Positions 1 through 5,123 are shown, counted from the stretch's first letter. The stretch: DNA of 8,032 nt from Candidatus Bathyarchaeota archaeon (GCA_029881555.1 JAOUMI010000026.1:1-8032), one strand, 5' to 3'. Notes: generated from the letters alone by a model not told the origin. Translations and numbers: made by a program.

Positions 1-471
1 GTCACGAGTTATCCAGACGCTGCCAGCCTCTATTCTTGTGGGTAGACCTACGGCGGCCAATTGGCTGATGATGGGACCTGGGGGCAATCCGGTGTTTCCT
101 GCAGACACAATCACGTCGTGTGCAGCTGAGTCTCCAGCTTTAGCTGTGGTTTTCACCCTGCTCTTTTGAAGAAGAAGCACAAGCTTGAAGGGGTTAAGGT
201 CGGTGAAGAGGAAGATGTTTGAACCTGTTAGGTGTTCTTCTAAAGCTTCCAGTCCCTGCTTGTCTTTGCACTGCGCAATCGCCCTTCTCATAATGGTGTT
301 TTTTATCACGCGGAGATGTGCGTTGTCCTCCAGTTTTCTCCTCAGCTCCTGAAGCTGAGCTGCCCTGACCTTTTGCAGGTTCGCGACTCCGAGAACCTTG
401 TGCTGTTGTATGAAATTTTCTATTTCTTTAACTTCTTCGGCTTTTTCCAACGCTGCTCGGCGTAATGTCAT
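1..471 (-). CDS. rpl10: Ribosomal protein L10 (uL10/P0), N-terminal part, cut by window edge
   Basis: This is the N-terminal 157 residues of the archaeal stalk base protein L10 (P0), which anchors L12 dimers to the large subunit next to L11. The gene runs leftward and its 3' half lies outside the window; archaeal family members are usually about 290-340 residues. The translation begins MTLRRAALEKAEEV, followed by the rRNA-binding segment (VLGVANLQKVRAAQLQELRR, about residues 23-42) and VIKNTIMRRAI. Near the cut it has the family stretch AGNTGLPPGPIISQLA and GLPTRIEAGSVWI. The ATG lies 8 nt after the rpl1 stop, so the two are co-transcribed. The Shine-Dalgarno is weak, suggesting translational coupling to rpl1. 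Identification is secure; only the C-terminal stalk-binding part is unseen. Confidence 0.95.
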   Translation of the reverse strand, partial: MTLRRAALEKAEEVKEIENFIQQHKVLGVANLQKVRAAQLQELRRKLEDNAHLRVIKNTIMRRAIAQCKDKQGLEALEEHLTGSNIFLFTDLNPFKLVLLLQKSRVKTTAKAGDSAAHDVIVSAGNTGLPPGPIISQLAAVGLPTRIEAGSVWITRD

Positions 472-479
472 GTCTTTCT

Positions 480-1130
480 CTACATCCTTATCTTGATGGA
501 CGGTCCCATAGTTGTTTTCAGGCTGACCGAACTGATGTTTTTGAGTCCCCTTTTGAGTTTTGCCTCTACTCTTCCTATTACCGCTTGAACGTTTTCAGCG
601 ATTTTCTCATCAGACATGTTCTCTGCTCCAACGCGGCACTGAAGAACAGGCTGACCCCGCGTTCTAAGCAAAACCATTTTCCGGTGTCTTTTCATATGTG
701 CCGCTATCTTCGCTGTCGGAGGAACATGAGTCGGCATTTTTCCTTTCGGCCCTAGGGTTGCACCCAGAATCTTTCCCACGAGCGGCATCAAAGGAGCCTC
801 AGCGATGAAGAAGTCGTAGGATTTCGCCAGCTCCTTCTGTTTTTCCTTGTCGCCCATCATGGCTCCAAGCTCTCCCTTCTCTATGACGAGGTCTGCCTTC
901 GCCCTCTTGGCTTTTAGAGCCATTTCTCCTGAGGCGATTACGCATATTCTGTTTTCCTTTCCCGGGGGATGCGGCAACTCGATGAGTTCTTGAATTTTTT
1001 CTTGAGGCTTTTTGGGGTTTACGTCCCGCAGGTTTATGATGAGTTCTATGGACTGCGTGAATTTTCTCTTCTTAGACTTATCCTTTGCTTCTTTGATTGC
1101 CTCAAGGATGTTCTTCGTTTCTAAAGGCAT
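480..1130 (-). CDS. rpl1: Ribosomal protein L1 (uL1)
   Basis: L1 forms the mobile stalk at the tRNA exit side of the large subunit and binds 23S rRNA. The 216-residue protein has normal archaeal length. It carries the L1 signature GKILGATLGPKGKMP at residues 119-133, and the flanking segments SIELIINLRDVNPKKP and RTRGQPVLQCRVG match the two-domain fold. The ATG follows GAGG about 7 nt upstream, and no better start is visible. It is followed by rpl10 after 8 nt and preceded by a 125-bp gap after rpl11 that holds a TATA-like element, so rpl1-rpl10 probably has its own promoter. In Methanococcus, L1 represses translation of its own operon by binding its mRNA. I could not identify the corresponding mRNA mimic here with confidence. 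Confidence 0.97.
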   Translation of the reverse strand: MPLETKNILEAIKEAKDKSKKRKFTQSIELIINLRDVNPKKPQEKIQELIELPHPPGKENRICVIASGEMALKAKRAKADLVIEKGELGAMMGDKEKQKELAKSYDFFIAEAPLMPLVGKILGATLGPKGKMPTHVPPTAKIAAHMKRHRKMVLLRTRGQPVLQCRVGAENMSDEKIAENVQAVIGRVEAKLKRGLKNISSVSLKTTMGPSIKIRM

Positions 1131-1154
1131 CTCTGAGCCTCGAGCAAAAGACGT

Positions 1155-1166
1155 ACAGGAGCCTGT
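1155..1166. repeat. 12-bp dyad next to the rpl1 TATA element
   Basis: The sequence acaggagcctgt is an inverted repeat with 5-bp arms (acagg/cctgt) around a 2-bp centre. It abuts the predicted TATA element of rpl1 on its downstream side, between TATA and the predicted transcription start, where archaeal repressors often bind. A dyad this short can occur by chance, so an operator role is only a possibility. Confidence 0.3.
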
Positions 1167-1187
1167 TATAAAAATCTTGTTATAAGT
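1166..1187 (-). promoter_or_regulatory. Candidate promoter for rpl1-rpl10 (TATA elements)
   Basis: Read on the minus strand, the gap between rpl11 and rpl1 contains TTTTTATAA (1174 to 1166) and, just upstream, CTTATAAC. The first is centred about 40 nt before the rpl1 ATG. Using the usual archaeal spacing of about 25 nt, transcription would start near 1143, giving a short leader of about 12 nt that contains GAGG. The second element would give a start near 1158. No T-run terminator is visible after rpl11, so read-through from the upstream genes could add to this promoter. Confidence 0.5.
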
Positions 1188-1255
1188 TTGTGGTAGAAAT
1201 AATTGAACACGGAAATACGGGCTTGACAGAGAATGGAGTCGGCTATAGATAGATG

Positions 1256-1747
1256 CTATTCCTCTTCCTTAAACAACGCGTCATGCTTCCCCTCGTCGAT
1301 CTCCTTCTGGACCTCCCTAGGATCTTTCTCCTCTACCGTTACGCCCATGCTGACGCAACTTCCCAAAATCTCTTTCACCGCAGACTTCAAGGATCTCGCT
1401 AAAAGCTCAGAGTGTTTGACCTTGGCTATCTTCACAGCCTGCTGCATGGACAAGTTTCCTATCTTTTCGGTTTTCGGGACCCCCGAGCCCTTTTCAACTC
1501 CCAATTCGCTGACGATCAGCGCAGAAGTTGTAGGAGTGCCGACGCTCACTTTGAACTCCTTTGTCTCCGTGTCCACGGTGATCTGAACTGGAACTTTCAT
1601 GCCAGCGTATTGTTTAGTGACCTCGTTGATCTTGTTCACGATGGCGAGGACATTGACGCCGAGGGGTCCTAGAGCTGGTCCTAGTGGAGGTCCGGCGGTT
1701 GCTTGTCCGCCGCTTATTAACGCTTTAATGACTTTTTTTTCGCTCAT
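1256..1747 (-). CDS. rpl11: Ribosomal protein L11 (uL11)
   Basis: L11 binds the GTPase-associated region of 23S rRNA at the stalk base and takes part in factor-dependent GTP hydrolysis. The protein is 163 residues, usual for archaea. The N-terminal domain carries the proline-rich GQATAGPPLGPALGPLGVNV (residues 14-33). The C-terminal rRNA-binding domain (about 70-145) includes GSGVPKTEKIGNLSMQQAV. A Glu/Lys-rich tail of about 20 residues ends in KEEE. The ATG overlaps the spt5 stop as ATGA (1744-1747), and a strong AGGAGG lies 7 nt before it, so the start is secure. It is translationally coupled to spt5, joining transcription elongation factor and stalk-base protein in one message. Confidence 0.97.
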   Translation of the reverse strand: MSEKKVIKALISGGQATAGPPLGPALGPLGVNVLAIVNKINEVTKQYAGMKVPVQITVDTETKEFKVSVGTPTTSALIVSELGVEKGSGVPKTEKIGNLSMQQAVKIAKVKHSELLARSLKSAVKEILGSCVSMGVTVEEKDPREVQKEIDEGKHDALFKEEE

Positions 1748-2229
1748 GTTGTTTCCTCCTTTTTCGCCTTCTCCGCAAGCCTCACGTAGTCTGCGTGAAC
1801 TGTGATGGGTAGGGTGAAGGTTGCCTCTAGCAGCTCAAGGGTTACTTCTTCCTTGGTTTTGTCTACCCTCGTGATCTTCGCTCTCATTCCCTTGAACGGA
1901 CCCCCTACGATCTCGACGAGGTCTTCGATGTCCAGCTCTTCAATCACTGGCTTCACGACGATGTATCGCTCGACCTCTGGGAAGCTTACGATCCCTGGAA
2001 CTCTTGATCTCACGTGCTTGATTCCCGCTATCGCTTCATCGACGAAGTGCGGCCCGCCAGCCTCGATGAAGACGTAGCCCTTCAGCATTTCTGGCACGAG
2101 AATTGCTTTTATGGGTAGTTTGTTGGTTTCAACTCTTGCTGCGATGAGGTCTGCAACGTTTTTCTCTTGTCCCGCCGTTGTCCGCACGGCGAAGACTGCT
2201 GTGGGCATCCTCTCTTCCTCGTCACTCAT
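1744..2229 (-). CDS. spt5: Transcription elongation factor Spt5 (NusG family)
   Basis: Spt5 binds the RNA polymerase clamp as a heterodimer with Spt4, promotes processive elongation and can link polymerase to the ribosome. The 161-residue protein has the archaeal two-domain layout. The NGN domain spans about residues 10-95 (VFAVRTTAGQEKNVADLI; PEMLKGYVFIEA; VPGIVSFPEVE), and a single KOW domain spans about 100-150 (DLVEIVGGPFKGMRAKITRVD), with a short Lys/Glu tail. GGGAG lies 7 nt before the first ATG, favouring it over Met8. The secE stop is 11 nt upstream and rpl11 overlaps by 4 nt downstream. The secE-spt5-rpl11 order is conserved in many archaea and echoes bacterial secE-nusG-rplK. Its Spt4 partner is not in the window. 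Confidence 0.97.
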   Translation of the reverse strand: MSDEEERMPTAVFAVRTTAGQEKNVADLIAARVETNKLPIKAILVPEMLKGYVFIEAGGPHFVDEAIAGIKHVRSRVPGIVSFPEVERYIVVKPVIEELDIEDLVEIVGGPFKGMRAKITRVDKTKEEVTLELLEATFTLPITVHADYVRLAEKAKKEETT

Positions 2230-2240
2230 GTTTATGCTCC

Positions 2241-2438
2241 CTACAACCCAAATCCTTGTATCAATGAGGATATGAATTTGATCAGGAATGCCAGCATGCC
2301 AACTACGAAGACTCCTAGTAGGCAGATTTTGATGGAGAGCCAGAGCTCGCTTATTCCCGGCTTATTAGCAAGCCTCAGCACTCTCGTGGCCGATTTGAGA
2401 AATGATCTCAATCCCAAGTTTGCTCGTTCACTCAACAT
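2241..2438 (-). CDS. secE: Preprotein translocase subunit SecE (Sec61 gamma)
   Basis: SecE clamps the two halves of the SecY channel in the cytoplasmic membrane. This 65-residue protein has the short archaeal/eukaryotic form. An amphipathic helix lies at about residues 8-24, followed by the family hinge ANKPGISELWLSIK (24-37) and one transmembrane helix at about 38-60. The ATG has a good Shine-Dalgarno (GGGGAAGTGA) directly upstream. It lies 11 nt before spt5 and follows nep1 after 108 bp, in which a weak promoter candidate exists. In many euryarchaea ftsZ precedes secE; here nep1 does. Confidence 0.95.
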   Translation of the reverse strand: MLSERANLGLRSFLKSATRVLRLANKPGISELWLSIKICLLGVFVVGMLAFLIKFISSLIQGFGL

Positions 2439-2480
2439 TCACTTCCCCTATAAAAATGTATTCGGTGTGAATCTGGCTCT

Positions 2481-2490
2481 TATCTTAAAT
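2481..2490 (-). promoter_or_regulatory. Weak candidate promoter upstream of secE
   Basis: In the 108-bp gap between nep1 and secE, the minus strand reads CGATTTAAGATA. Treated as a TATA element, this would place a start near 2460 and give a leader of about 22 nt containing the secE Shine-Dalgarno. The match is imperfect. Transcription from the nep1 promoter through this gap is equally possible. I see no stable hairpin or RNA gene in the gap. Confidence 0.3.
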
Positions 2491-2546
2491 CGAGATTTTG
2501 AAAAGCCTCTGTTTAGATTGTGCAAAACTCGTCTCCATGGGCTGAG

Positions 2547-3242
2547 TCAACGTTTGAGCCTTTTCTGAGGCAGGGAGATGGCGCGTTCGTATTCGTAGAT
2601 CACTCTTGATGTTACGGTCCAAGCTTCAAGCGTCTCTTCATCTATGCAAACCAGTTCGTCCGCCAATCGGATGGTGGATGCGGAGAAATGTCCGTGAGGA
2701 AAACCACCTATGATCACGGCGGGCCTCTCTCCGCTTGAAAGCTTCGACGCAACATCTTCAAGCGTGCGAGGCTTCCCTGTCCTGCTGAAAGCCACAACTT
2801 GAGTGGGGCTGATCTCTCGAAGTAGTTGCGACAGTGTTTTGGACTCCAGCTTTAGCAGAACTGGCCCGTTGGGAGGAGCCTTTCTTAACTCGAATAGCTG
2901 CTCCATGAGACCGACGAATCGGTTGTAGTTTCTCGGAAGTCGAGCTTCTGGTTTCACCCTGATAATGTGATCGTTGATAGTGTGTACGTAAACCTGAAGA
3001 AGTCTTTCCTTGTTGAGAGGTGAACCCAAGGCCTCGAGTAGGGCAAAATGAACGATGTCTGGTCGTCCCCGCTTCTCGTTCTTCAGAAGAGTTTTCATGG
3101 CAGCGTGGTGATAAGATCGGTCGAGAAGAAGGAATTGGGGATGCTTCTTGCGCTTCTTGGAGTGGCGCCTGACAGCGGGGTGTCTCCATAAGTCTTTTGG
3201 AATCGTTTCAAGTGCCGACTCTGCGAGTATAAGAACTAGCAA
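2547..3242 (-). CDS. nep1: rRNA pseudouridine N1-methyltransferase Nep1 (Emg1)
   Basis: Nep1 is a SPOUT-class, SAM-dependent enzyme that N1-methylates a pseudouridine in helix 35 of small-subunit rRNA and aids subunit assembly. I place the start at a TTG (3242-3240), giving 231 residues. Family members begin at this point (here LVLILAESALETIPKDLW), a GAAGGG sits 6 nt upstream, and the next start (ATG at 3350) would add 36 unmatched residues and overlap divergent rnp4. Motifs in this numbering are LLLDRSYHH (38-46), GRPDIVHFALLEALGSPLN (59-77), YVHTINDHIIRV (85-96) and RLPRNYNRF (101-109), then the knotted SAM-binding segments FSRTGKPRT (152-160) and IIGGFPHGHF (177-186). It heads the minus-strand cluster. 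Family assignment is firm; the start is inferred. Confidence 0.95.
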   Translation of the reverse strand: MLVLILAESALETIPKDLWRHPAVRRHSKKRKKHPQFLLLDRSYHHAAMKTLLKNEKRGRPDIVHFALLEALGSPLNKERLLQVYVHTINDHIIRVKPEARLPRNYNRFVGLMEQLFELRKAPPNGPVLLKLESKTLSQLLREISPTQVVAFSRTGKPRTLEDVASKLSSGERPAVIIGGFPHGHFSASTIRLADELVCIDEETLEAWTVTSRVIYEYERAISLPQKRLKR

Positions 3243-3248
3243 GCTTAG

Positions 3249-3254
3249 CCCTTC
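3249..3254 (-). promoter_or_regulatory. Ribosome binding site deciding the nep1 TTG start
   Basis: On the minus strand GAAGGG lies 6 nt before the TTG at 3242. It supports that start over the ATG at 3350, which has no visible ribosome binding site and would place the nep1 start inside the rnp4 gene. The motif is part of a small dyad, cccttcaaaggg (3249-3260). Confidence 0.45.
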
Positions 3255-3274
3255 AAAGGGTAGGGAAAGACTAT

Positions 3275-3295
3275 TTCCATAAAAGCTTAATGGAA
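3275..3295. promoter_or_regulatory. Divergent nep1/rnp4 promoter region with a dyad
   Basis: The only shared upstream region of the two arms is 3243-3344. It holds an AT-rich core in which TTCCAT and ATGGAA form a perfect 6-bp inverted repeat around a 9-bp spacer, aaaagctta. On the plus strand CATAAAAG could be the TATA element for rnp4, with a start near 3307 and a leader of about 38 nt. On the minus strand CTTTTATGG could serve nep1, with a start near 3256 and a leader of about 14 nt. Both would use the same few bases, so the two directions may compete or share a regulator. Promoter placement is moderately supported; the operator idea is speculative. Confidence 0.45.
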
Positions 3296-3344
3296 GCCCT
3301 GAAGAGAGTTCTGTGGGGAAACGGACATCATAAAACAAATAGCC

Positions 3345-3665
3345 ATGCAACGCATTCGCACTCTCTTTCGATTAGCTGAAGAGACAGTTCATGAAAACCC
3401 CGAGTTGGCACAACGATACGTTGAGATCGCAAGAAAAATTGCCATGAGAACCAAGCTGCGAATGCCCAAGCAGCACAGGCGGCTCATTTGCAGACACTGT
3501 AAAAGCTTTATTTTCCCTGGTCTGAACTGTCGTGTACGAACCCAGTCAAGAAGGGAGCCACACATTGTTGTCACCTGCCTCAGCTGCGGCAAGCACATGC
3601 GCATCCCATTGAAAGGAAGGAGAAAAAATGTTAACGCCCAAGATGAAACGCCGAATAAAGCGTGA
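3345..3665 (+). CDS. rnp4: RNase P protein component 4 (Rpr2/Rpp21)
   Basis: Rnp4 is a zinc-ribbon protein subunit of archaeal RNase P. With Rpp29 it supports the specificity domain of the RNA in tRNA 5'-end maturation. The 106-residue protein has the family's N-terminal helices (RIRTLFRLAEETVHENPELA, then RYVEIARKIAMRTKLRMP) and four zinc ligands, Cys49, Cys52, Cys78 and Cys81 (CRHC and CLSC). The ATG is the only usable start; the frame is open back to 3303 with no other start codon. No clear Shine-Dalgarno precedes it. Its last 12 codons overlap yhbY by 38 bp, so the tail after the zinc ribbon (KNVNAQDETPNKA) is shaped by two reading frames. It opens the plus-strand cluster. Confidence 0.93.
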   Translation: MQRIRTLFRLAEETVHENPELAQRYVEIARKIAMRTKLRMPKQHRRLICRHCKSFIFPGLNCRVRTQSRREPHIVVTCLSCGKHMRIPLKGRRKNVNAQDETPNKA

Positions 3666-3918
3666 ACTGAGCGCTGAGAGACCCACCATATGGGTTGGAA
3701 AGCAAGGAGCATGTCAAATCGTAAATGAGGTCTCTAGGCAACTGGATCAAAGGGAGATGGTGAAAGTTAAAATACTGAAAAACGCCCTCAAGAATGACAT
3801 AGCCAAGAACGTCGCATCAAAAATAGCGCAGAAAACATCATCAACCCTAATCGAAGTTCGAGGCCACACCTTCATATTGTATAGACACCGAAGGAGGAAG
3901 AGTGAAAAGCCTTTATAA
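3628..3918 (+). CDS. yhbY: YhbY-like RNA-binding protein (CRM domain)
   Basis: This 96-residue protein is a stand-alone CRM domain. Bacterial YhbY associates with the pre-large ribosomal subunit, and plant CRM proteins act in group II intron splicing. The archaeal role is presumed to be in ribosome assembly. The typical opening LTPKMKRRIKREL leads to the GxxG RNA-binding loop GKQG (24-27), then LDQREMVKVKIL and the C-terminal strand GHTFILYRHRRR. The ATG has a very good ribosome binding site (GGAAGGAG), which supports the 38-bp overlap with rnp4. The stop codon TAA is embedded in a predicted TATA element for the next gene. Family membership is secure, exact function is not. Confidence 0.9.
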   Translation: MLTPKMKRRIKRELSAERPTIWVGKQGACQIVNEVSRQLDQREMVKVKILKNALKNDIAKNVASKIAQKTSSTLIEVRGHTFILYRHRRRKSEKPL

Positions 3919-3920
3919 GT
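3911..3920 (+). promoter_or_regulatory. Predicted internal promoter for rps19e and downstream genes
   Basis: GTGAAAAGCCTTTATAAG at 3902-3919 looks like a strong archaeal promoter: a purine-rich BRE (GAAAAG) followed by the TATA element CTTTATAAGT, which overlaps the yhbY stop codon. Transcription would start near 3938-3945, leaving a leader of roughly 20 nt that contains the rps19e AGGAAG site. The 42-bp gap here is the largest inside the plus-strand cluster, which fits a separate transcription unit running from rps19e to ftsY. Confidence 0.55.
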
Positions 3921-3960
3921 GGCTTCCCAAATTAGCCATTTCAGCTAGGAAGAAAGAATC

Positions 3961-4416
3961 TTGCCCACACCCTACGACGTTCCATCATCAATTCTGATCG
4001 AAACTTTAGCCCAGTATCTGAAGAAAAACGTGGATGAGACAGTTCCACCTGCATGGTCCTCCCTCGTAAAGACAGGCTCCCACGCCACGAGACCCCCCCA
4101 GAATCCAGACTGGTGGTTCACCCGATGCGCCTCGCTCCTGCGAAAGATATACATGAAAGGCCCCATGGGCGTAACGCACCTTCGCTCAGAGTATGGTGGA
4201 AGAAAGGATGCGGGAGTGAGACCGGAACACGCGAGGATGGGTGGTGGAGCAATCATCCGTAAGGCGTTGCAACAGCTTGAGGCAGCAGGACTTGTGGAAC
4301 CCTCAAGAAACAGGGGTAGAGTGCTGACTAAAGAGGGGAGGCGACTGCTAGACAGCCTATCAGACGAGATCAAGAAAAAGCTGGAGAAGAAGAACGTGGA
4401 ACTGAAGAAATACTAG
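3961..4416 (+). CDS. rps19e: Ribosomal protein S19e (eS19)
   Basis: S19e is an archaeal/eukaryotic small-subunit protein of the head region, required in eukaryotes for small-subunit maturation. The 151-residue length matches the family. The winged-helix fold is recognisable from YDVPSSILIETLAQYL, VPPAWSSLVKTGSHATRPPQ, PDWWFTRCASLLRKIYMKGPMGV, LRSEYGGRKDAGVRPEHARMGGG and the C-terminal GRVLTKEGRRLLD. The start is TTG, with AGGAAG about 8 nt upstream, and translation from there gives the family N-terminus PTPYDVPS. It is the first gene after a predicted internal promoter and is followed 9 nt later by the PDCD5-like gene. Yeast Nep1 is genetically linked to Rps19, and nep1 lies about 700 bp upstream on the other strand. 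Confidence 0.97.
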   Translation: MPTPYDVPSSILIETLAQYLKKNVDETVPPAWSSLVKTGSHATRPPQNPDWWFTRCASLLRKIYMKGPMGVTHLRSEYGGRKDAGVRPEHARMGGGAIIRKALQQLEAAGLVEPSRNRGRVLTKEGRRLLDSLSDEIKKKLEKKNVELKKY

Positions 4417-4419
4417 GTG
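4415..4419 (+). promoter_or_regulatory. Ribosome binding site deciding the PDCD5-like start
   Basis: AGGTG lies 6 nt before the ATG at 4426. The in-frame GTG at 4417, directly after the rps19e stop, is part of this site and has no ribosome binding site of its own. It would only add three residues. Confidence 0.6.
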
Positions 4420-4425
4420 TGCACG

Positions 4426-4755
4426 ATGAGTGACGAGGAAATCGAAGAGCTGCGAAGAAGAAAGCTTCTCGAGCTTAGGCGGCGACTAGCCCAAGAGCAG
4501 CAGAGAATCCAGATGGAACAACAAATCGAGGTGCAGAAGCAAGCAGCTCTTCGCAGGGTACTCACCCCAGAAGCCAGACAGCGCCTCACAAACCTAAAAA
4601 TGGTGAAGCCAGAGTTCGCCGAACAACTTGAACTGCAACTGATCCAGCTCGCGCAACAAGGCAGGGTAGACATCCCGATAACCGACGAACAACTGAAAGA
4701 CATTCTGATGAAATTGCAGTCTGGCCGTCGAGATATCAAAATCAGGAGGGTTTAA
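4426..4755 (+). CDS. PDCD5-like DNA-binding protein
   Basis: This 109-residue protein belongs to the PDCD5/TFAR19 family. The human member is linked to apoptosis and to the chaperonin CCT; archaeal members bind DNA in vitro, but their role is unresolved. It starts with a long charged, glutamine-rich helix ([20 protein letters not shown]; about residues 1-40), followed by the family core [18 protein letters not shown] (41-58), then [30 protein letters not shown] and a basic tail. The ATG at 4426 is chosen because AGGTG precedes it. The gene is 9 nt from rps19e and 1 nt from rpl39e, so it is fully embedded in ribosomal protein expression, which argues for a role near the ribosome or nascent chain. 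Confidence 0.93.
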   Translation: MSDEEIEELRRRKLLELRRRLAQEQQRIQMEQQIEVQKQAALRRVLTPEARQRLTNLKMVKPEFAEQLELQLIQLAQQGRVDIPITDEQLKDILMKLQSGRRDIKIRRV

Positions 4756-4756
4756 G

Positions 4757-4912
4757 GTGGGAAGAAACAAACCCACCGCGAAAAAACGCAGGTTGGCAAA
4801 AGCCGGCAAAGAAAGCAAGCCCGTTCCGACATGGATTATCGCGAAGACGGCGAGCCGCGTGAGAACCAGCCCGAAAAGAAGGCGCTGGCGGCAAAGAAAG
4901 ATAAGGGCTTGA
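4757..4912 (+). CDS. rpl39e: Ribosomal protein L39e (eL39)
   Basis: L39e is a tiny, very basic protein that lines the lower part of the peptide exit tunnel of archaeal and eukaryotic ribosomes. I find it by translating from a GTG: 51 residues, exactly the usual family length, reading MGRNKPTAKKRRLAKAGKES, then PVPTWIIAKTASRVRTSPKR and ending RRWRQRKIRA. The VPTWIIAKT and SPKRRRWRQ segments are the family hallmarks. A strong AGGAGGG lies 6 nt before the GTG, and the gene begins 1 nt after the PDCD5-like stop and ends 13 nt before rpl31e. The short length and GTG start make it easy to miss in automated annotation. Confidence 0.95.
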   Translation: MGRNKPTAKKRRLAKAGKESKPVPTWIIAKTASRVRTSPKRRRWRQRKIRA

Positions 4913-4925
4913 GGGGTGGACAGAA

Positions 4926-5123
4926 ATGAAACAGACTGCTGAGGAATCCGAGAAAACTGAAGAACTGAAAGAACCCGAGGATACTGCGGAAGTAGAAGAA
5001 ACCGGTGAAGTTGAAGAGCCAAAGGAAACCGAAGAAATCATAGAAGAAGAGGAAGAGATCGTAGAAGAAGCCGTCGAAGAGGTTAAGAAACCGAAGAGAA
5101 AGGAAATAGAGGAAGAAATCGTC
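4926..5123 (+). other. Glu-rich low-complexity segment of rpl31e
   Basis: This stretch codes for residues 1-66 of L31e and consists largely of GAA/GAG codons mixed with Val, Thr, Pro and Lys, with repeating units such as VEET, VEEP, TEEI and IVEE. It is in frame with the conserved domain and has no stop, and its purine bias on the coding strand follows directly from the Glu codons. There is no exact tandem repeat. Confidence 0.85.

Noticed and set aside
465..755. 96-codon plus-strand open frame opposite rpl1/rpl10
   Set aside because: It lies wholly antisense to clearly coding rpl1 and the rpl10 start, and its translation resembles no family.
1233..1586. 117-codon plus-strand open frame opposite rpl11
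   Set aside because: It is a mirror of the conserved L11 codons, rich in Ser/Thr/Phe as expected from antisense of Glu/Lys codons, with no recognisable domain.
2450..2459. TATA-like ATTTTTATAG just upstream of secE
   Set aside because: It is centred about 16 nt from the ATG, so transcription would start after the start codon. The bases next to it serve as the ribosome binding site.
2439..2546. Possible small RNA in the gap between secE and nep1
   Set aside because: I looked for C/D box pairs, tRNA-like arms and stable hairpins on both strands and found only isolated CTGA and a CCATGG palindrome.
2167..2568. 133-codon plus-strand open frame across spt5, secE and the gap
   Set aside because: Antisense to two certain genes; no ribosome binding site or domain, and it ends inside nep1.
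2758..3189. 143-codon minus-strand frame inside nep1
   Set aside because: It is an out-of-frame reading of the nep1 gene, whose own frame has all the family motifs.
3329..3337. TATA-like CATAAAACA just upstream of rnp4
   Set aside because: It lies only 8 nt before the ATG, and a start 25 nt downstream would lose the start codon and part of the conserved N-terminal helix.
3972..4373. 133-codon minus-strand frame opposite rps19e
   Set aside because: Shadow of the S19e coding sequence; no start signals and no family resemblance.
4413..5041. Three minus-strand frames opposite the PDCD5-like, rpl39e and rpl31e genes, with Ser-rich translations
   Set aside because: Ser-rich composition is the reverse complement of the Glu codons (GAA/GAG to TTC/CTC, and frame-shifted TCT/TCC) in the acidic genes; no independent support.
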